The translations under genes and the position numbers were made by a program. Shown piece by piece: positions 1 through 56,500 of a stretch of DNA of 64,000 nt. Positions within the stretch are counted from its first letter, which is position 1. Each line of letters begins with the position of its first letter. Source of the DNA: Marisa cornuarietis (Eukaryota; Mollusca; Gastropoda; Architaenioglossa; Ampullariidae); contig SMMW01000001.1 in NCBI GenBank assembly GCA_004794655.1, forward strand, positions 16,680,501-16,744,500, in the 5' to 3' direction. The notes under the pieces were generated by a model, which saw only the letters and a program-made list of their open reading frames with translations, ran no database searches and was not told the DNA's origin.

Positions 1-550
1 ACCACGTCCTTGGGTCAGATCTCTTATTGTCAAGGTAAAGAAAGAACAGTAGAAGAAAACCACATTTGAAGAAAGATTAGTGTAAAAAATAGAAAAATGT
101 AAAATTTGGTTGTATGAAAATTAAGTTTTGCACTCAGTTCATCGTTCAGATAAAATTACACAATAGCCACAAATAGCACACATAACAGATCTTCAATTCT
201 TAAAAATAATCACCAGCTATTTGATAAAGGGCTTACACCTTCCTGTGCCTGTCAGCAAACGTGAAATAATAATAATAAATTAAGGCAACCTTAAAACTGT
301 GCTTTGCATAAGTTTTGCAGTCATGCTGTTAAAGCAGAGAAAAATGTCAAAAAGCTTTCTGTTAAGGGTGTTGGAAGTAGACATACAAATCTGACAGTCA
401 CTGTCGCCTATAATCAAGTGAAATATTCTGACTGCTTTTGTAATAGGCAGAGACATTAGGGCCAGGTAATGCACAGGAAGGACAGCAGACATTAATGGGT
501 GAATTTTTCTAAAAAAAAATTTCTTCTTCTTGTGACAGCTCCTTTCACAG
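1..550 (+). other. APMAP: Intronic sequence upstream of the APMAP last exon
   Basis: This stretch holds no recognisable exon on either strand. It ends in a pyrimidine-rich tract (about 505-550) with two candidate 3' splice sites, at 538 and 550. It is best read as the last intron of the APMAP gene, whose earlier exons would lie to the left of the window. That assignment is inferred only from the exon that follows. Confidence 0.6.
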
Positions 551-745
551 GATGTGATCATGTCTCTGCTACCTAAGTATGGGCTGCTTCTGGAAGTGGA
601 CAAGGAAGGGAGGATAATTAAATCATTTCACGATCCTACAGGCAAAACTGTACCAGCTGTCAGTGAAGCCGAAGAGCATAATGGCGTATTATACCTGGGA
701 TCCTACTACCTACCTTTCCTAAGCAGGCTCTACCTGTATAAGTGA
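551..745 (+). CDS. APMAP: APMAP, last coding exon (partial gene)
   Basis: This is the C-terminal exon of adipocyte plasma membrane-associated protein, a type II membrane protein with a strictosidine-synthase-like six-bladed beta-propeller and reported arylesterase activity. The 64 visible codons start after a CAG splice acceptor at 548-550 and end with TGA at 743-745. The peptide carries the family's terminal pattern: a P-K-Y-G-L-L-L-E strand, S-F-H-D-P-T-G, then S-E-A-E-E-H-N-G-V-L-Y-L-G-S and P-F-L-S-R-L. This matches the vertebrate tail (P-R-Y-S-L-V-L-E, HDPDG, LYLGS, PFLCRL) as known from the family. The ATG at 560 is internal, not a translation start. The acceptor at 538 would add four codons and is less likely. 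The gene is convergent with the MRCK gene. Confidence 0.88.
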   Translation, partial: DVIMSLLPKYGLLLEVDKEGRIIKSFHDPTGKTVPAVSEAEEHNGVLYLGSYYLPFLSRLYLYK

Positions 746-1985
746 TGTAAAAGATGAGACACTCCAGCAATTTTATCAAAGATTTATTCTTGGATTACTC
801 CAACATTAATTGTGCGTTGAAAAAGCTTCTGCAGTGCATCTTTCCTGTACAATTTTTTTGTTTCTGGGGAGGGTGTGGGGACCAGCTGTGAATCATTTTC
901 GTGTTCATGACTGCTGGATTTCAGTTCATACTCTTATCATGAAGATTACTTTCTTAAAGTTAAAAGCTGCAGAACTGAGTGATTCCAGGATGAAATTTCC
1001 AGTGCTACCTCAGTGGTTTTTTAAGCTGTTTGCTAAGTATGACTGTATTATCTAAAGTAAAGGTAGGGAGTGTTAAAGGGTAATGACTGGAGTGTGAAGT
1101 TAGCGAGTCATTATATTTGTAAAATTTGATTGAAATCAGAACTGATATATGCCTGCGTTCTCACTATATGAGAAATCTGTTGAAAGCTCAGGAAATACAC
1201 TTTTTCCCTTGACTACCTTGGGTTATTTTTGAACCACCCATAGGGGAACAAACAAATGAAGTGTAGTGTCAGTGAACTCTAGCGAACCATACAGCATGAT
1301 TGGCACTATGAGACTTACAGAGCCTAATTTGTTGAAGATGCTGATGCTTTTGCTGTCCCAAATCCTATTAACTCTGGCCATCACTGCTGTGATTCTTTGA
1401 TGAACGTCCTCCGCACACCTACCTTTGGTAATGGTCATGCCCAAGTACTTAAACAACTGCACCTCCTCCAGCTGTATGCCGTTCACCCAGATCTCTGCCT
1501 TGCTAGATCCAATGGTGTTCATCATAACTTTGTTCTTCTCTGTGCTGATCTCCATCCCATATGTGGCAGAAGAGCAAGGTTATGGTACGCATAACAGCGT
1601 ACAAAAGTAATGGTGTACAAATATCTTGCCATTATTATGTGTGCGTGTAAAAATATAGATATTCAAATTTCAAGTTCTCTTTTGCAGATGACAAAAAGCA
1701 ATATATACATTTGCATCCCATGAGGTTTTTCATTGTAACCATTGCTAAATGTTGCTTTTTAATTCTTTTTCAAAGGCACTACATCATACAGCCTTCCAAC
1801 CTCTAGATGAAAGTATTTCACATGGTCTGGTCAAGAGTTCAGTGTTCAAACATCACCTGCCATAAACCTAAAATAAGTACAACAAAAATTCAGAAACAGA
1901 ATTAAAGAGTAGCTCTTGTGATGTTTTGCACAACTGGTTTTTAAAAATTCAAGCTCAATAAACTTTGAATACGACATAATGCACA
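746..1985 (+). other. APMAP: APMAP 3' UTR with possible poly(A) signal
   Basis: Non-coding sequence follows the APMAP stop. The first plus-strand AATAAA that looks like a terminal signal is at 1957-1962. An antisense LINE fragment (about 1230-1590) lies inside this UTR. An earlier cleavage site before the LINE fragment is possible because AT-rich variants of the hexamer occur. The extent of the UTR is an inference. Confidence 0.4.
1230..1590 (-). mobile_element. RTE/Jockey-like LINE ORF2 fragment, C-terminal part of the reverse transcriptase
   Basis: The minus strand encodes about 100 residues typical of the region after the YADD box in RTE-like LINEs: E-I-S-T-E-K-N-K-V-M, then W-V-N-G-I-Q-L-E-E-V, F-K-Y-L-G-M-T-I-T and I-M-L-Y-G-S. 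The fragment lacks the catalytic core and the endonuclease and is out of frame at both ends, so it is a dead remnant. It lies antisense to APMAP. Confidence 0.7.
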
Positions 1986-2105
1986 GATATTATTTTTAAT
2001 AACCTCATGAAGAAAATGTAAACTTCCACATTTTTAAATGCACATATCTTCCCTTCACTCACATGATCTCCACCCAAAAAGTCCAGACACAACAAAAGAA
2101 AACAC

Positions 2106-5100
2106 CTGGATGTGTACAAGTTTATTTTCTTTGTGACATATAAACTGACTGTACAAATGATGATTTTAATGTTAAGTTGATACTATACAAAAAAAATCAC
2201 ATCAACTGTAGGCTGTTCCTGTTCAACAAGGAAAGTAGTGTACGACAGGCTACACAAACACATCTAGCACACCAACACTGCCAATTCACCCAACATTCAA
2301 CTTGTAGGGAAAAAAATGGGGGGTAGGGGAACGCCTACAAACCAATCATAAATGCAGAGCAGGAAAATAGTAGAGGCAGGAACTAGGGAAAGTCTTACAA
2401 TATCATACACAATTTATACATGTCTGCTATTATTCCCATATTCAGATATGACCAAATAAATACAGTAATGCATTTTACACTGCTAACATAATCATTGCAC
2501 AGTCTTAGTTAAAAGGCTTAAAGATTACACTGAAGTACAAGGCTTATGCAGTTCTGAGAAGCCACAAGATTCCCTCTTCAGACTTGTTCACAGAATCAAC
2601 AGAGACTTTGCCAAAGCCAAATCAGACAGACTAAAGCAAAAACAACAAAACAAAAGAATCTTAGAGAAGTTTTTTCTGTAAGCATTTTTCTTGATGATTG
2701 CAGTTGATCTTTATCCTGCAGGAAGCTTCTAAACTAAATCTCTGTTAGCATCTTCTCTTTCAGAATATTTTGGGTGGGATGTTTATTAAAAGGTTAAGCA
2801 TAAATTTTAGCACAGAAAGATATATATTTGATTCTCACTTTCAATTTTTAGCAGGCAGTGACTTGAGCATCTAGCATGACTTCTGAGGTGCAAGGTCACT
2901 ACCAATGTGGCTAAATATAAAGACAATATACTGAAATGGAAATGTTGCCATAGAAATTTCAAAACCAGATTAATCTGTGTAGAAAAATGGGTAAAATAAC
3001 AACACAAAAAGCTAAGTGCAATGGAAGGTTGGTTAAGCTTCCCTTAGAAGTTAGCTGTTGTTGCTCCATCACCACTAATCTTGAAGCACATCTTGTACAG
3101 TAGGTTAACATTAATCATCAAAATATTAACTCACTACACTGGCAATGTCATTGGGTGTCCATGGCCTCAAGCAAAAGATTTTCTTTTAAAAATAGTTCTG
3201 TGTCTTGCAAGCAACACCACCAATTGGAAGTTTGTTTACACACACAAAAAAAACACAATCTGCCAGGACAAAAAAATCTGAATACATCCAAAAATCAAAT
3301 GTATCACTACATATCTTTTAATCTAACCTTAATTACCACATAATTTTAAATGAATAAAACAAAATAAGCAACTGAGTAAATCCACTGTAAAAACCCAGTC
3401 TACAAAAAGTGAAAAAGATACCCACTGCCCTTCGTGTTTTTAAAGGTCCACCAAAGACATCAAGGTTGCAAATAGCTAAATTCAGTATGAAATCTTGACG
3501 GAACATTCATCATCATAAAGTTTCAATGTTTCAAAATTGCTAGATACACTGGTATGTGTACACAAACATAGTAACAAACGCTTTAATGTGGTTTTAAAAC
3601 ATGACAATGTTATCTTGCTTTCTACAAACCACTAAAAGGCTCCAGTAAAAGTTTATGTTGTTTTCAATGTACATGTATACTGTTTTTAAAAAACCCTCAA
3701 TTTTTTTCTGCAAAGAATTCCAAAGTAAAAAGTACCAGAAATATGTGTACTCTCTGAGAATGTGCACTGAGAACTGCTTTTTAATATAGGGCTACTCAGC
3801 CCTAGCATGCAGCTTTTTCAACTTTAATAAATTTAACAATGCCAATAAATAATGTGGTATGACACTACTTTTAGAAGTCTGTTGAATGTGCTTTGACAAG
3901 TATTGGCTGAAGTTTACCATCTTTAACGTACCAAGCATATTCGATCCAGAAGGTTAAGGACTAATGTCTGACATCCTACTACCCACCCATCTTTCTAAGT
4001 TCATCATGCAAGGTCTAGTAACTGTGAAAGTCAGGTATTGTCTGGCACACATTTCCACCCCATCATGTGCCTTGCAGCTGAACCCTCCCACCAAACAATG
4101 TAATGCGATCAAATTACGTGCATGAGATTGGAACTAATGCTGGCTGGCTGATATGACAAAAATACTATCCATCATGTAAATAAATTGCAATAGTTGTATG
4201 AACATAGAATAAAACCAAGTCTCTCTCTCTATATATATATACCTCAAAAATTGAACTTACTTTTAAAAAAAAGTCAAGAATCAAGTACAAAATTGAAGGT
4301 GAACCTGCTGCAACACTAGGTAATCAATAATAAAGAAGAAAAGCATGTGTTTTCACAATCAAAAAAACATTACCTTTAAAAAAAAAACAGCTGAAATTGA
4401 CACGAGATACCTTCTGCCTATTTCAAAAAAATGTAAATGTATTAAGTCTCCTAAAATTAATATACTTGATCCTCCTATTGATTCTATCAAAAATATTTAA
4501 TTGCTCTCCATTCTTGTTTGATAAACTAGCAAACGCATTCATTTTTAAGACCAGCTCAATTTCAAGCCAATGAGCCTAAAACTGAAAATGTACCCAATAT
4601 TAACTCATAAATAAAAATTGAAATGGAAGTATAGATAAGAGAAAGAACTCAACAACCTCCAGTAAGTCCTTTGATATATTCCTCCACACGGGGAACTACC
4701 CTTTATAAATTCAATTATTATTTATGTCTTTCTCAAAATGTGTTAAAATATTTATCACCTATGTTACTTATGTAAGGCACTACCTCAAACATCTTAAGCT
4801 GTTAGCTCAAGTCTATTTTTCATTAAAAAAAAAATCTGTTTCATGGAAGTTTATTTTGGTACTAGCTGAACATCGTTCTACCTAGTGTATGGTGTATCAT
4901 GGATAAGTAACAAATAATCCTAGGAATGATTTTACACAGTGTGCCAGCATATCACTTTCTGGATCAGGGTGTCACAATAAAAAGCTTGAGTGCATGTGCA
5001 AGGAGTGTTAATTATTACAATGCCATTAGTAATCAATTTAAATAGGTGCATAAGTTGACACATGTTGTGAAAAAAGCAACTTCATTCTACTCCCCCATCA

Positions 5101-8100
5101 ATCTGAACTGTTGTAAGCAAATTTTATAGGCTTCTTATCTACATTTATTGAATATAAAAGTACTGTTTATGCACTTCAGTGTTCTGCATCCCATTCCATC
5201 GTTTACAGTTACAAGATCTAGTCTTCTTGAGTGTGGATGCCTTTCAACAAAAGCATCCATAAACATTTAAGACAACCATGACATATAATGTGAAGCAAAC
5301 AAAATTGTTCATGTAGATCAAACTCTAATGATCAATGAAGCATACACCACACCAATTTTGCACAGCAGATTTAGAAACATACTTTAAGCCGCTTTGTTTA
5401 CCAAGCTTAGAAAAATCACAGTTTCCCAATGGCTTTTTCAAAAACCCTGGTACAAGATCGGCTAGCACCCCTGGATGGAAGAAAAAGAAATGCTAAGCTG
5501 ATGAAAATCCAGTCATTTTTCTATTACACTTGTGCAGATTACAATAGCAGATACAGTATAAGAAACGAAAACAATAAAATAAAATATGGGGCAGGTAGAA
5601 GAAAGAAGTTACTTTCTTTTGATGTTCATGTCTTTTGTTCATAAAGGAGACTATTTTTTAAAAAAAGGGGCTCAGTTGTCAGTATATACATGCATATTTT
5701 GAAGCACATGAGGTTTTTTTTGGCAACTGATAAACAATATACACATGGGTTTTGTGTTTATCAACACACAAAAGGAAATCCAAGAGCACTACACAATCAT
5801 ATGCACAAACACAAATTTGTGTTTACCTTAGATCTTGGAATGTGCATTTTGTACTACTGTGTTCATTTTATAAATGTTTTCAATGCTACTTGCACAGGAC
5901 TACAATCCTTCTGCTTTAACTACCTTTTCTATGACAAAAATTTATGGAACTGTTTCCAAACCTTACATGAATCACAACAGGATTATGAGCGGTGGATAAT
6001 GACTTCTGAGGTCACTGCTGGCGGAAAGATGAACCAAGCTATTCTTTAAACCAGTATTAACTTTTGTTTACTGCCTTCCCCACCCTACATAACATCTCAT
6101 GCTCACTTGCTCTGACACGCACATACACACACATATAAAACCATATATGCATGTTCACATATTCAAAGCCTACCCTCAAATCTGCTCATTATCTCTTACT
6201 TATTAATATATTATTATATATTTGAAATGTTATACAACACACAGCCATATGCAACAGAGCAAAGTTCCAGCCACACAGGCAGCTTTTGGCACAGTGTGCA
6301 ACAGAAGCACCTTAGTTCAATATTTGACAACTACAAATGACAAACTTTTGACATTATTCCTATGATATTAACTCAGCATACACAGTCTCAATATGGCCCT
6401 ACCCCTAAATTACAAATTTAGAGGACTGAATCCTAGTAGGCTCCTGATGCAATAAAGCACATTAAATATGACCAAGGAACAAGATACATGCAAGTCCTAG
6501 TATAAAATCTGAAGCACACATTATGTCTGAGCCCTTTATAAACAGATGCCAAACCATCCTGTGTTTGATTCATTTATTTGGTTAAAAATATTAAAAGTAC
6601 AAACATCTCAGCATGATTTGTAACTCATGCCCTGCTCTACGTTTTGAAACAGTGCAAGGAGCACAGGACTGCCAGACCTGACTGTGGCATGCTAGAGTGT
6701 ATGTATAGCTCTTTAAACACTACAAGCAGTCATGGCTTTAGCATTTTTCTCATACATACTTCTGTGATTACCCAATATAGTGATACTGTACAAATGTATA
6801 AAAACCAAGGGAAGAAGGGGTACGGCCTGAGAGAACATGGTGGAGTATATGGTATATACAATGAGATGGCTTGCATTACTGAAGTATGTCACTGTCTGAA
6901 TTACTTTACCTCTAAGGAGTTGGAAAAAACTAATCAACTTGCAAAAAATAAATGAGTGGATTGAACTGATTGCTTATGGATCAAATTCAATCATAACCTG
7001 TTCTCCACTTACCACATGTGGAGGGCACAGTCATAATCAGCTAAAACCTGTTTAAACAGCAAGTTTACCAATATAACAGTCTGTGCAATGAATAGTGCAC
7101 AGTGTGGAGACGGCGGCATATTTGTGCTGGCTGAACACAGCTAATATTTAGCAAGTCTCAATACTTCCTCAAGAGAAGGGATGACAAAGTGGATCATGTT
7201 GTTAATATTTTACATAATGCTGCTACCTATATGATTAAACTTCACTAGCTTCCACTTATGTTCGGATACCCTTAGCCACCCCCATTCACACATTCACCAA
7301 CATACACAAATACACCTGCAAGACCAGGTACATCAACTGCATTTTGTAAATGCAGCTATCCACAGCAACAAAGTCTACAGTATAACAGGCAAAGAAAAAT
7401 AAGTTTTAAAAATAGCCATACTGTTTTGTGCTAAAGTACAGATACTGGCTTGACATATCCACTGCACTGAAAAACTAAATTGTGTCAGTCTTGTATATCT
7501 TCTTTCGCTCTCTCTCTCCAATCTTTATCTATAAATATATACAAAGTGCTAAGAATCAATTTTAGCAAATGGGACCAACATAAAACAATAAACCTGTTAT
7601 AGTTTACATAATGTTTAGTAAGAAACCTCATTTCCAAAATAAAATGCCAATAGGCTTTAGAAATTACCATTACTTTGAACTGCTGATCTCAAAATACCAG
7701 AAATGAAATCAAGATTATAAACCACCAGGAGTAGTGTATGCTTAGATTTTGGACATATTAGCTGCAATGTAATATTAATGTCATCAACAAGAAATCTGTG
7801 TATTTATCAATGAAAATAATTTGTCTCCCCCACCCCCAACTACTGATTTCAGACAATACAACATAAAAGGCCTTCACTTTTGCCTGGTTCTGTAAATTAG
7901 TTTCCTGATAGGATTTTTAAGATGACACTGTATTTTGACAAACTTCACAAGTCATCTGCTGACAGAATGGTCAAGCCACAACTCTTTGAACATCAAAACC
8001 ATCAACCAATCTGTGAGTTCTGAGTTTCAAAGCTGGACCATCAGATGTAAATATTTAAGTCACGAACAGCAGGACTGAAACAGTGTGACCACACTTAGTA

Positions 8101-10557
8101 TTCAAGTCACTTGACAATGGTCTAGCTCAAGAGAACAGAATCAAGAAGCTGCATGTTGTCTAAAAAAAATCAGAATGTGCACTGGTGTCTTTGTCACTCC
8201 TTAATTACAACTTGGTTTTGGAAACACGATGAACCAGACTTCAGACATGTTTTCCATTTACCAATTGGCTTTCATGGCAAGAGAACCATGACAACTTCAT
8301 GTCTAGCCTATAGTTTGATGGCTGATTAGACTGGTAAGACTTGTAAGATCATATGCTGATCCCTCCCATTAGCATTTCATGTCAAGTGACTGATTGTCCA
8401 GTCCTTCATTTTGTGAGGACATCCGATTTGATCCTGATAAAAATGAAAAACATGCTTGCTGAAGACCATTCTTAGCCAAGCAAATTACTGATATGTCTAA
8501 CCTATGAAGTGGGCATAAGTCCTGTTATACTAGCAAATCTACTGGCGAACAAGTCTGGATGTCACATGCTGATAAAAATTCTAATGTTCCAAAACGTTTA
8601 CTTCAAAACCATTGGTTTCATCGAAACCTTCAACCAAAGCTGGATAAACGCTCTGCCACATTTTCCTGGTTAAGAGCCTTTAATCGCTTAGCCTACTGAT
8701 TTTTGGATTGGACTCTACACAAATACCAGTCCTATTTCTTTCATGACCATTCAGCCTGTTCAATACTTTACCATAAATGCTTATCTTACATGATTGCACA
8801 GGAAACATCTGTCTGAATTCTTGGTACATTTTTGGTAAAATGTGACTTCAGGAGCAATTTATTGCAGAAAACAAGGAAATTGCTTATTTAACAGTTTTAA
8901 TGTCAAAATTCAAACTAGCTGACACACTCTTACTATGTTATTTAAGGGTTTACATAGATTGTAATGCACCTAACATTTCATGAGCAGCTGCATGTGGATT
9001 CATCCAAATATTAGAGCAATATGTGACAGCATTAACAGCACAAACAACATTGATATTTATTTTTAGTATAGCAGTACACAGCACATATGACGAGCTCCTC
9101 CTCAAAGCTCCCATTCTCAATGCTGTGAACAGATGGGGTGGGACTAAAATAACTTACAAGACTGCCTCCATTTTCTATTTCAGTGCAACAGTCATGCCTC
9201 TCCAGTATCAGTTAAATATTTCTAGACGACTACTTTTAGATTATTCCACCAAGATCAGACTTGATATTCTGCCATATATGGTTTCAGCCCCTGGTGACTG
9301 AAAATATTCTAACACACCCTGATGTCACTAGTTTCAGTAAATAGTATAGCAGTCCTGCCAAAAATATTACCGTAGAAACCCAGTAGTTCAACATATATAC
9401 AGTGAAAGAAATATCAGCCACACTTTAGTTTACAAATTAAAATGTCCATATGCACGTTCAACATACGAAATCTAGGTTGCTTTGTTCGCTGATCTTCTAA
9501 GAAGAAGCACGTCTGATGTTGCAAATGTGAGACAGGGCCCTTCATTTAAAAAAAAAAAATCAATTTTATGAAAGCTATGAACAGAGTTGGAAAACTGGGA
9601 TGATTGTGGGAAGCTACCTACTAAACCAGGGAATTAGCAAATCACAGATTCCAGCAAATTCAACATTCCAAGGCAACAGGGCATAGAAGCCTGTCATCCT
9701 TTTGATACTATCCAGCATTGGCTGCTCTGGACTGCACTTGGAAATTTCTGTCAAAACTCAAACAAGTAGCTCTCTTCCTCTCCCTCTCACAGATTTGCTG
9801 CAACTGGATTAATCTACAATTGTTTCAAACAAGCGAAACCCAAAACAAGAACAAGCTTCATAGCACCTCAGGTTCACAGAGCTTATCATTGAAAACTGTC
9901 ATGTCCTAACAATATGAATGAATGAAAAGAATTGGGACCCCATGCCTAGTCTCATGAAGGTTTATGTTAAGCCCTTCAGCTTTAGGTTTCTTCCCATCAC
10001 TGCAGGCAAAGGCCTCAAACAGGAATGATTCTACATCTGCCGAAGATCAACTCTCTCTCCCTTCTTCATGCACTACATCTGCACAAATACTTTTAAAGGA
10101 CGAACACAAAGGTCATGACTCCCTGGCAAAATATCAGTGAGTAGATATCATGGAGAGAATAGCGCCAGGCCACATCCAGGAAAGGTGTGCCATGGTTATT
10201 AATGTTATCATCTTTTCAATAGTGCTCTCCTCTCAGATTATGGTCTTCACTGGTGTGCCTAGAAGCAGTCAACAAAAATCACAGCCAAACCTGATATGAC
10301 CAAATGTAATGTGGTTGTGTGGTTGTGCTGGTGAAGTACTGGCAGTTCCTCCATTCCATTGCCTGTAAATAGCGATGATCTTGCTATTTCTTTACCCTCA
10401 CCCCTAAGCCAAGAGAACACTTCACGACACGTGGTGGTTACTGGTGAACGTATCAACACTCCAACTCCCTGTGCAAGCATTTAAGTCCTGATGAACAGGT
10501 GAATCTTTGTCGTCACTGCTCAAACGGTTACTGCTGGAACAGGGCAAATGCCAGTTA
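2106..10557 (-). other. CDC42BPA: MRCK 3' UTR candidate (long) with terminal poly(A) signal at 2121-2126
   Basis: From the MRCK stop codon down to about 2106 I see no exon, no transposon-type ORF and no RNA gene. The sequence is AT-rich, and its short ORFs lack any recognisable motif. On the minus strand AATAAA occurs at 2121-2126, followed by plausible cleavage sequence near 2105-2115. Several other minus-strand AATAAA hexamers lie between, for example near 2780, 4850 and 8860, so shorter UTR forms are possible. The full length of about 8.4 kb is inferred from the absence of other genes and from the position of the most distal signal. Confidence 0.4.
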
Positions 10558-53487
<42,930 letters not shown>

Positions 53488-55574
53488 TCCACAGAATGAT
53501 TATTTTATGCCACTTCTGCAAATATAGTGATGTCCATCACATTTTATGCTTATCAGAACTGTGTTGCAAATGATACTTTCTGCTTGCACGTAGCTACCTG
53601 AAATGTTACCATTACGCTAACCTGCAAGTCAACAGTCACATCCTCGAACAAACATCTAACACCTTCAAAGAAATCATGCCTATCACTTCCTCTCTCCTAA
53701 TGTGTCACTGCATTTACCACGATCACGCAGCACTGAGGTAAACCACACACGTGAAATAGTTACCCGTGTTTTGATTTTTTAAAACGCATGTTTGCGGTGG
53801 AGCTGAATATGCGATGGGCCGATCATAGTACTAGAAACAAGGTTAGTTATATCTTCTGCAGTTTCCATCAATACTATCAGCCACAAACATGGCGACTCGG
53901 TGGTCTTAGGAATTGTGGGAATTCAGCTACGCAGACGATAGGCATGACGTCATCTTACATTATGCTAATCGGCGGAACGGAATGTATCTTAGAATGCAGT
54001 CGAGCCCGCGGGTTCTTTGGACACTTACTATTTATTATTATAGCATATTATTGCTCTGTAATGAAAATTTCAATCAAATGTCATATGAAGTGTAAGTGAT
54101 TGCACCGTGCACTCAGTTATGTTTGGCCTTCTTGTACACAGACGTAGTGCAGCAAAGCCTTTCATCCGATATGCCAGACGCAATGATGAACCTACGGAAT
54201 GAGTCACTTGAGCTTCGAGTTCTTCGTTTCACCCACCGAGCAAAACCTAAAGAGATCGGGCTTTACCACAGTCTAAAAACGCCCTACATGATTCCAAAGA
54301 AAAAATCCTGGACTGGCAAATGACCGTCGTCTATCAGCAAACTATAAAATATAATGCAGTGGTCTCACCCCAGCTATATAACACGTCACGAACCTCATTC
54401 CACGTAACGATTTCGCACAATTTAATATTACTCCCGTTAAAGCAACTTCGTGAAATAAAAAAAATCATAAAGCTCTTGGAGTTTCCATTGCGACAGGCAG
54501 ATATATACTGTGTCTTAAATTTATTAAATCACACGTAGCATGGCACAATTAACCCAGGAAAAAGGAATCCAAACCACCGTTTCAGCTATATATATATTCG
54601 AGGCCTTTCGCGCTATACTCGCCGACCATCACTTAGGTGCACGGATATCATTGTTTACAATCGTAAAAGATCTATATGTGAGCACGAATTTCCCATCGAA
54701 CAATACACCGTCGGATGCGGTTAGCCGCGAAAGTGATCATAGAGATCAATTTTGTGGGAGGGGCGAACATAAAGTCTGTACCGTCGCCAATCTCGAGTTA
54801 ACCTGTGACCCGATCAAGTGTCCGATTTCCCAGCGACATTGCATGAATGAGCAGCATTTTGTAATCTATCATTTAAGCTATCACTGACCAGTAGGGGTTA
54901 TGAAAGAAATAATCCACCACTGCGATAACGGTTACTCGAAGTACTCGAAATACTCGGACAGATTAACCATTAACTGTTGTGTCCACAACCGTTTATATTT
55001 CCCTTTTGATCCATTTATATAGTAACTGAAATTAACCATCACATTTCCAGCCCACCTAAGGGCTAAGGTAATTTTAATTTGTCTAATATATCCCTGTACT
55101 CGTGCAATTGGGGGCTGTCTCTTTGTATTTTGTATTACTTTCAAAAGCCAGTTACAACAGCTTTCAAATTTAAAAATAATATGCGGCGGTGCGCACAAAA
55201 TATGGTCAGTGCAGTGAGAATAACCTGCAAGTGATATCCGAGAAGGCATGGGTGCCCGTGTGATATACAATGCCTGAATGGAATATCGAATATCAAGAAT
55301 TTTATGTGGTTAGTGAAAACGACGACTAGCATAAGAAGGTGCTGTTGGTGCATGTTACGACCTGGGCTTGTGAAAATATACATCGGTGACAGAGAGAAAA
55401 GATGACTGGCGCCTTAGACAGTGAAAGACATGCGGCAAGATATCCAGCTCTTCAGTGAACGATCACACCTTTCCACTGGAATTGAGGATGGTGCATCTCC
55501 CCCTCCCCCGCCCCCAGCGCTGCCATACTCAGCTTCTCTCACGTAGTTCATGACGAAGTGTAAGCCAAAACATG
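53488..55574. other. CDC42BPA: Upstream region of MRCK; no gene recognised
   Basis: It should contain the MRCK 5' UTR and promoter. I cannot place the transcription start from sequence alone. Several short open frames on the plus strand (for example 54096-54323 and 54540-54887) show no recognisable motif or splice context. CpG content is higher around 53880-54250 than in the introns, as is common near invertebrate promoters, but no island is clear. Confidence 0.35.
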
Positions 55575-56011
55575 CAGTGGCGTAGGAACCAGCTAGGAGG
55601 GTAAGGGGGCAGCCGCCCTCTCAGAATCCTCCCCCCCCGGCCCAATGCTTGAGACGTAATTCTTCACAAAGTACAAAAAGGTAGATGAATCGAGAGAGAG
55701 GAGAGAGAGAAAAATGAAAAATCTATATAGGAAGGTAACAGAATAAGCAAAAGTTATGCTTTTTTGCATGTAGCCCTTGATCTAATGAAAGGAAAAAGAA
55801 ACACTCCTTTACTACAAAACAAAGGCATTAATCAAAGAAGGCAGTGGTTTTTATGGCACACTTACTTGCAAACCTTGAATGGTATTAACATGATTCTAAA
55901 TTTTATCTTATTCTGAATATTGCATATTTTCTTGTGATTGCGATAACCGAGTGAGTAATTTTTTAATGAGTTTTGTTTTCAATGCCGATCGAGCATCTTC
56001 CTATGCCACTG
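55575..56011. mobile_element. hAT-like MITE
   Basis: A 437-bp element with ends CAGTGGCGTAGGAACCAGC on the left and, read inward from the right, CAGTGGCATAGGAAGATGC. The CAGTGGCGTAG start is characteristic of one hAT lineage. The expected 8-bp duplication is not perfect: flanks are AAAACATG and ACATGTCT, sharing only ACATG. There is no transposase ORF. Confidence 0.65.
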
Positions 56012-56329
56012 ACATGTCTGCGGAGGTTTCAAGAAATTTCGAGTAATTTTTGGTAGTAGCGTACACTGTTGTGATACGGATTAGTGATAGTGATAGTGGT
56101 GTGGTGGCTGCTTGGTCAAAATTATTACGATGATGATTGTTTAAACTCATGTGAATAATATACATCTCTATCCCTTGCCATCCGGAAGCTCTCTCATAGC
56201 TCTCAAATTTTGAGTGCAGTGAAAATAAACACGAAGTGCACAGCTTAATGCAAAACCCACATGCGATAAAGAAAACCTTTTTCTACAGCTGTCATTTTCG
56301 CTGCTGACGAAGTACGGAACACTAATCAG

Positions 56330-56500
56330 AAGGAGAAAAAGGAAGTTTACTTGTAAAGAGGAGTTGTCAACTGTGGAACGGAAGAGGTGCGTTCTCAGAG
56401 ACCATCTGAAGGGCCCTGGAGAATATACCAAATGAGGAAGCCAGATTGTCAAGTTGCAGGGCCCATTAGCCAGGGAGAAGTCTGACACTGAAGGTTCGTG
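56330..56500 (-). mobile_element. LINE ORF2 C-terminal fragment
   Basis: The minus strand reads P-F-R-W-S-L-R-T-H-L-F-R-S, comparable to F-K-S-A-L-K-T-H-L-F at the end of the larger L2/CR1-like copy (about 35270). The match is short, so this is a tentative call. Confidence 0.4.

Noticed and set aside
5690..6955. Open frames of 103-119 codons downstream of MRCK
   Set aside because: No motif, no splice context, cysteine- and histidine-rich composition typical of chance frames; they lie in the putative 3' UTR.
54096..54887. Three successive plus-strand open frames upstream of MRCK
   Set aside because: No recognisable domain and no consistent splice sites linking them.
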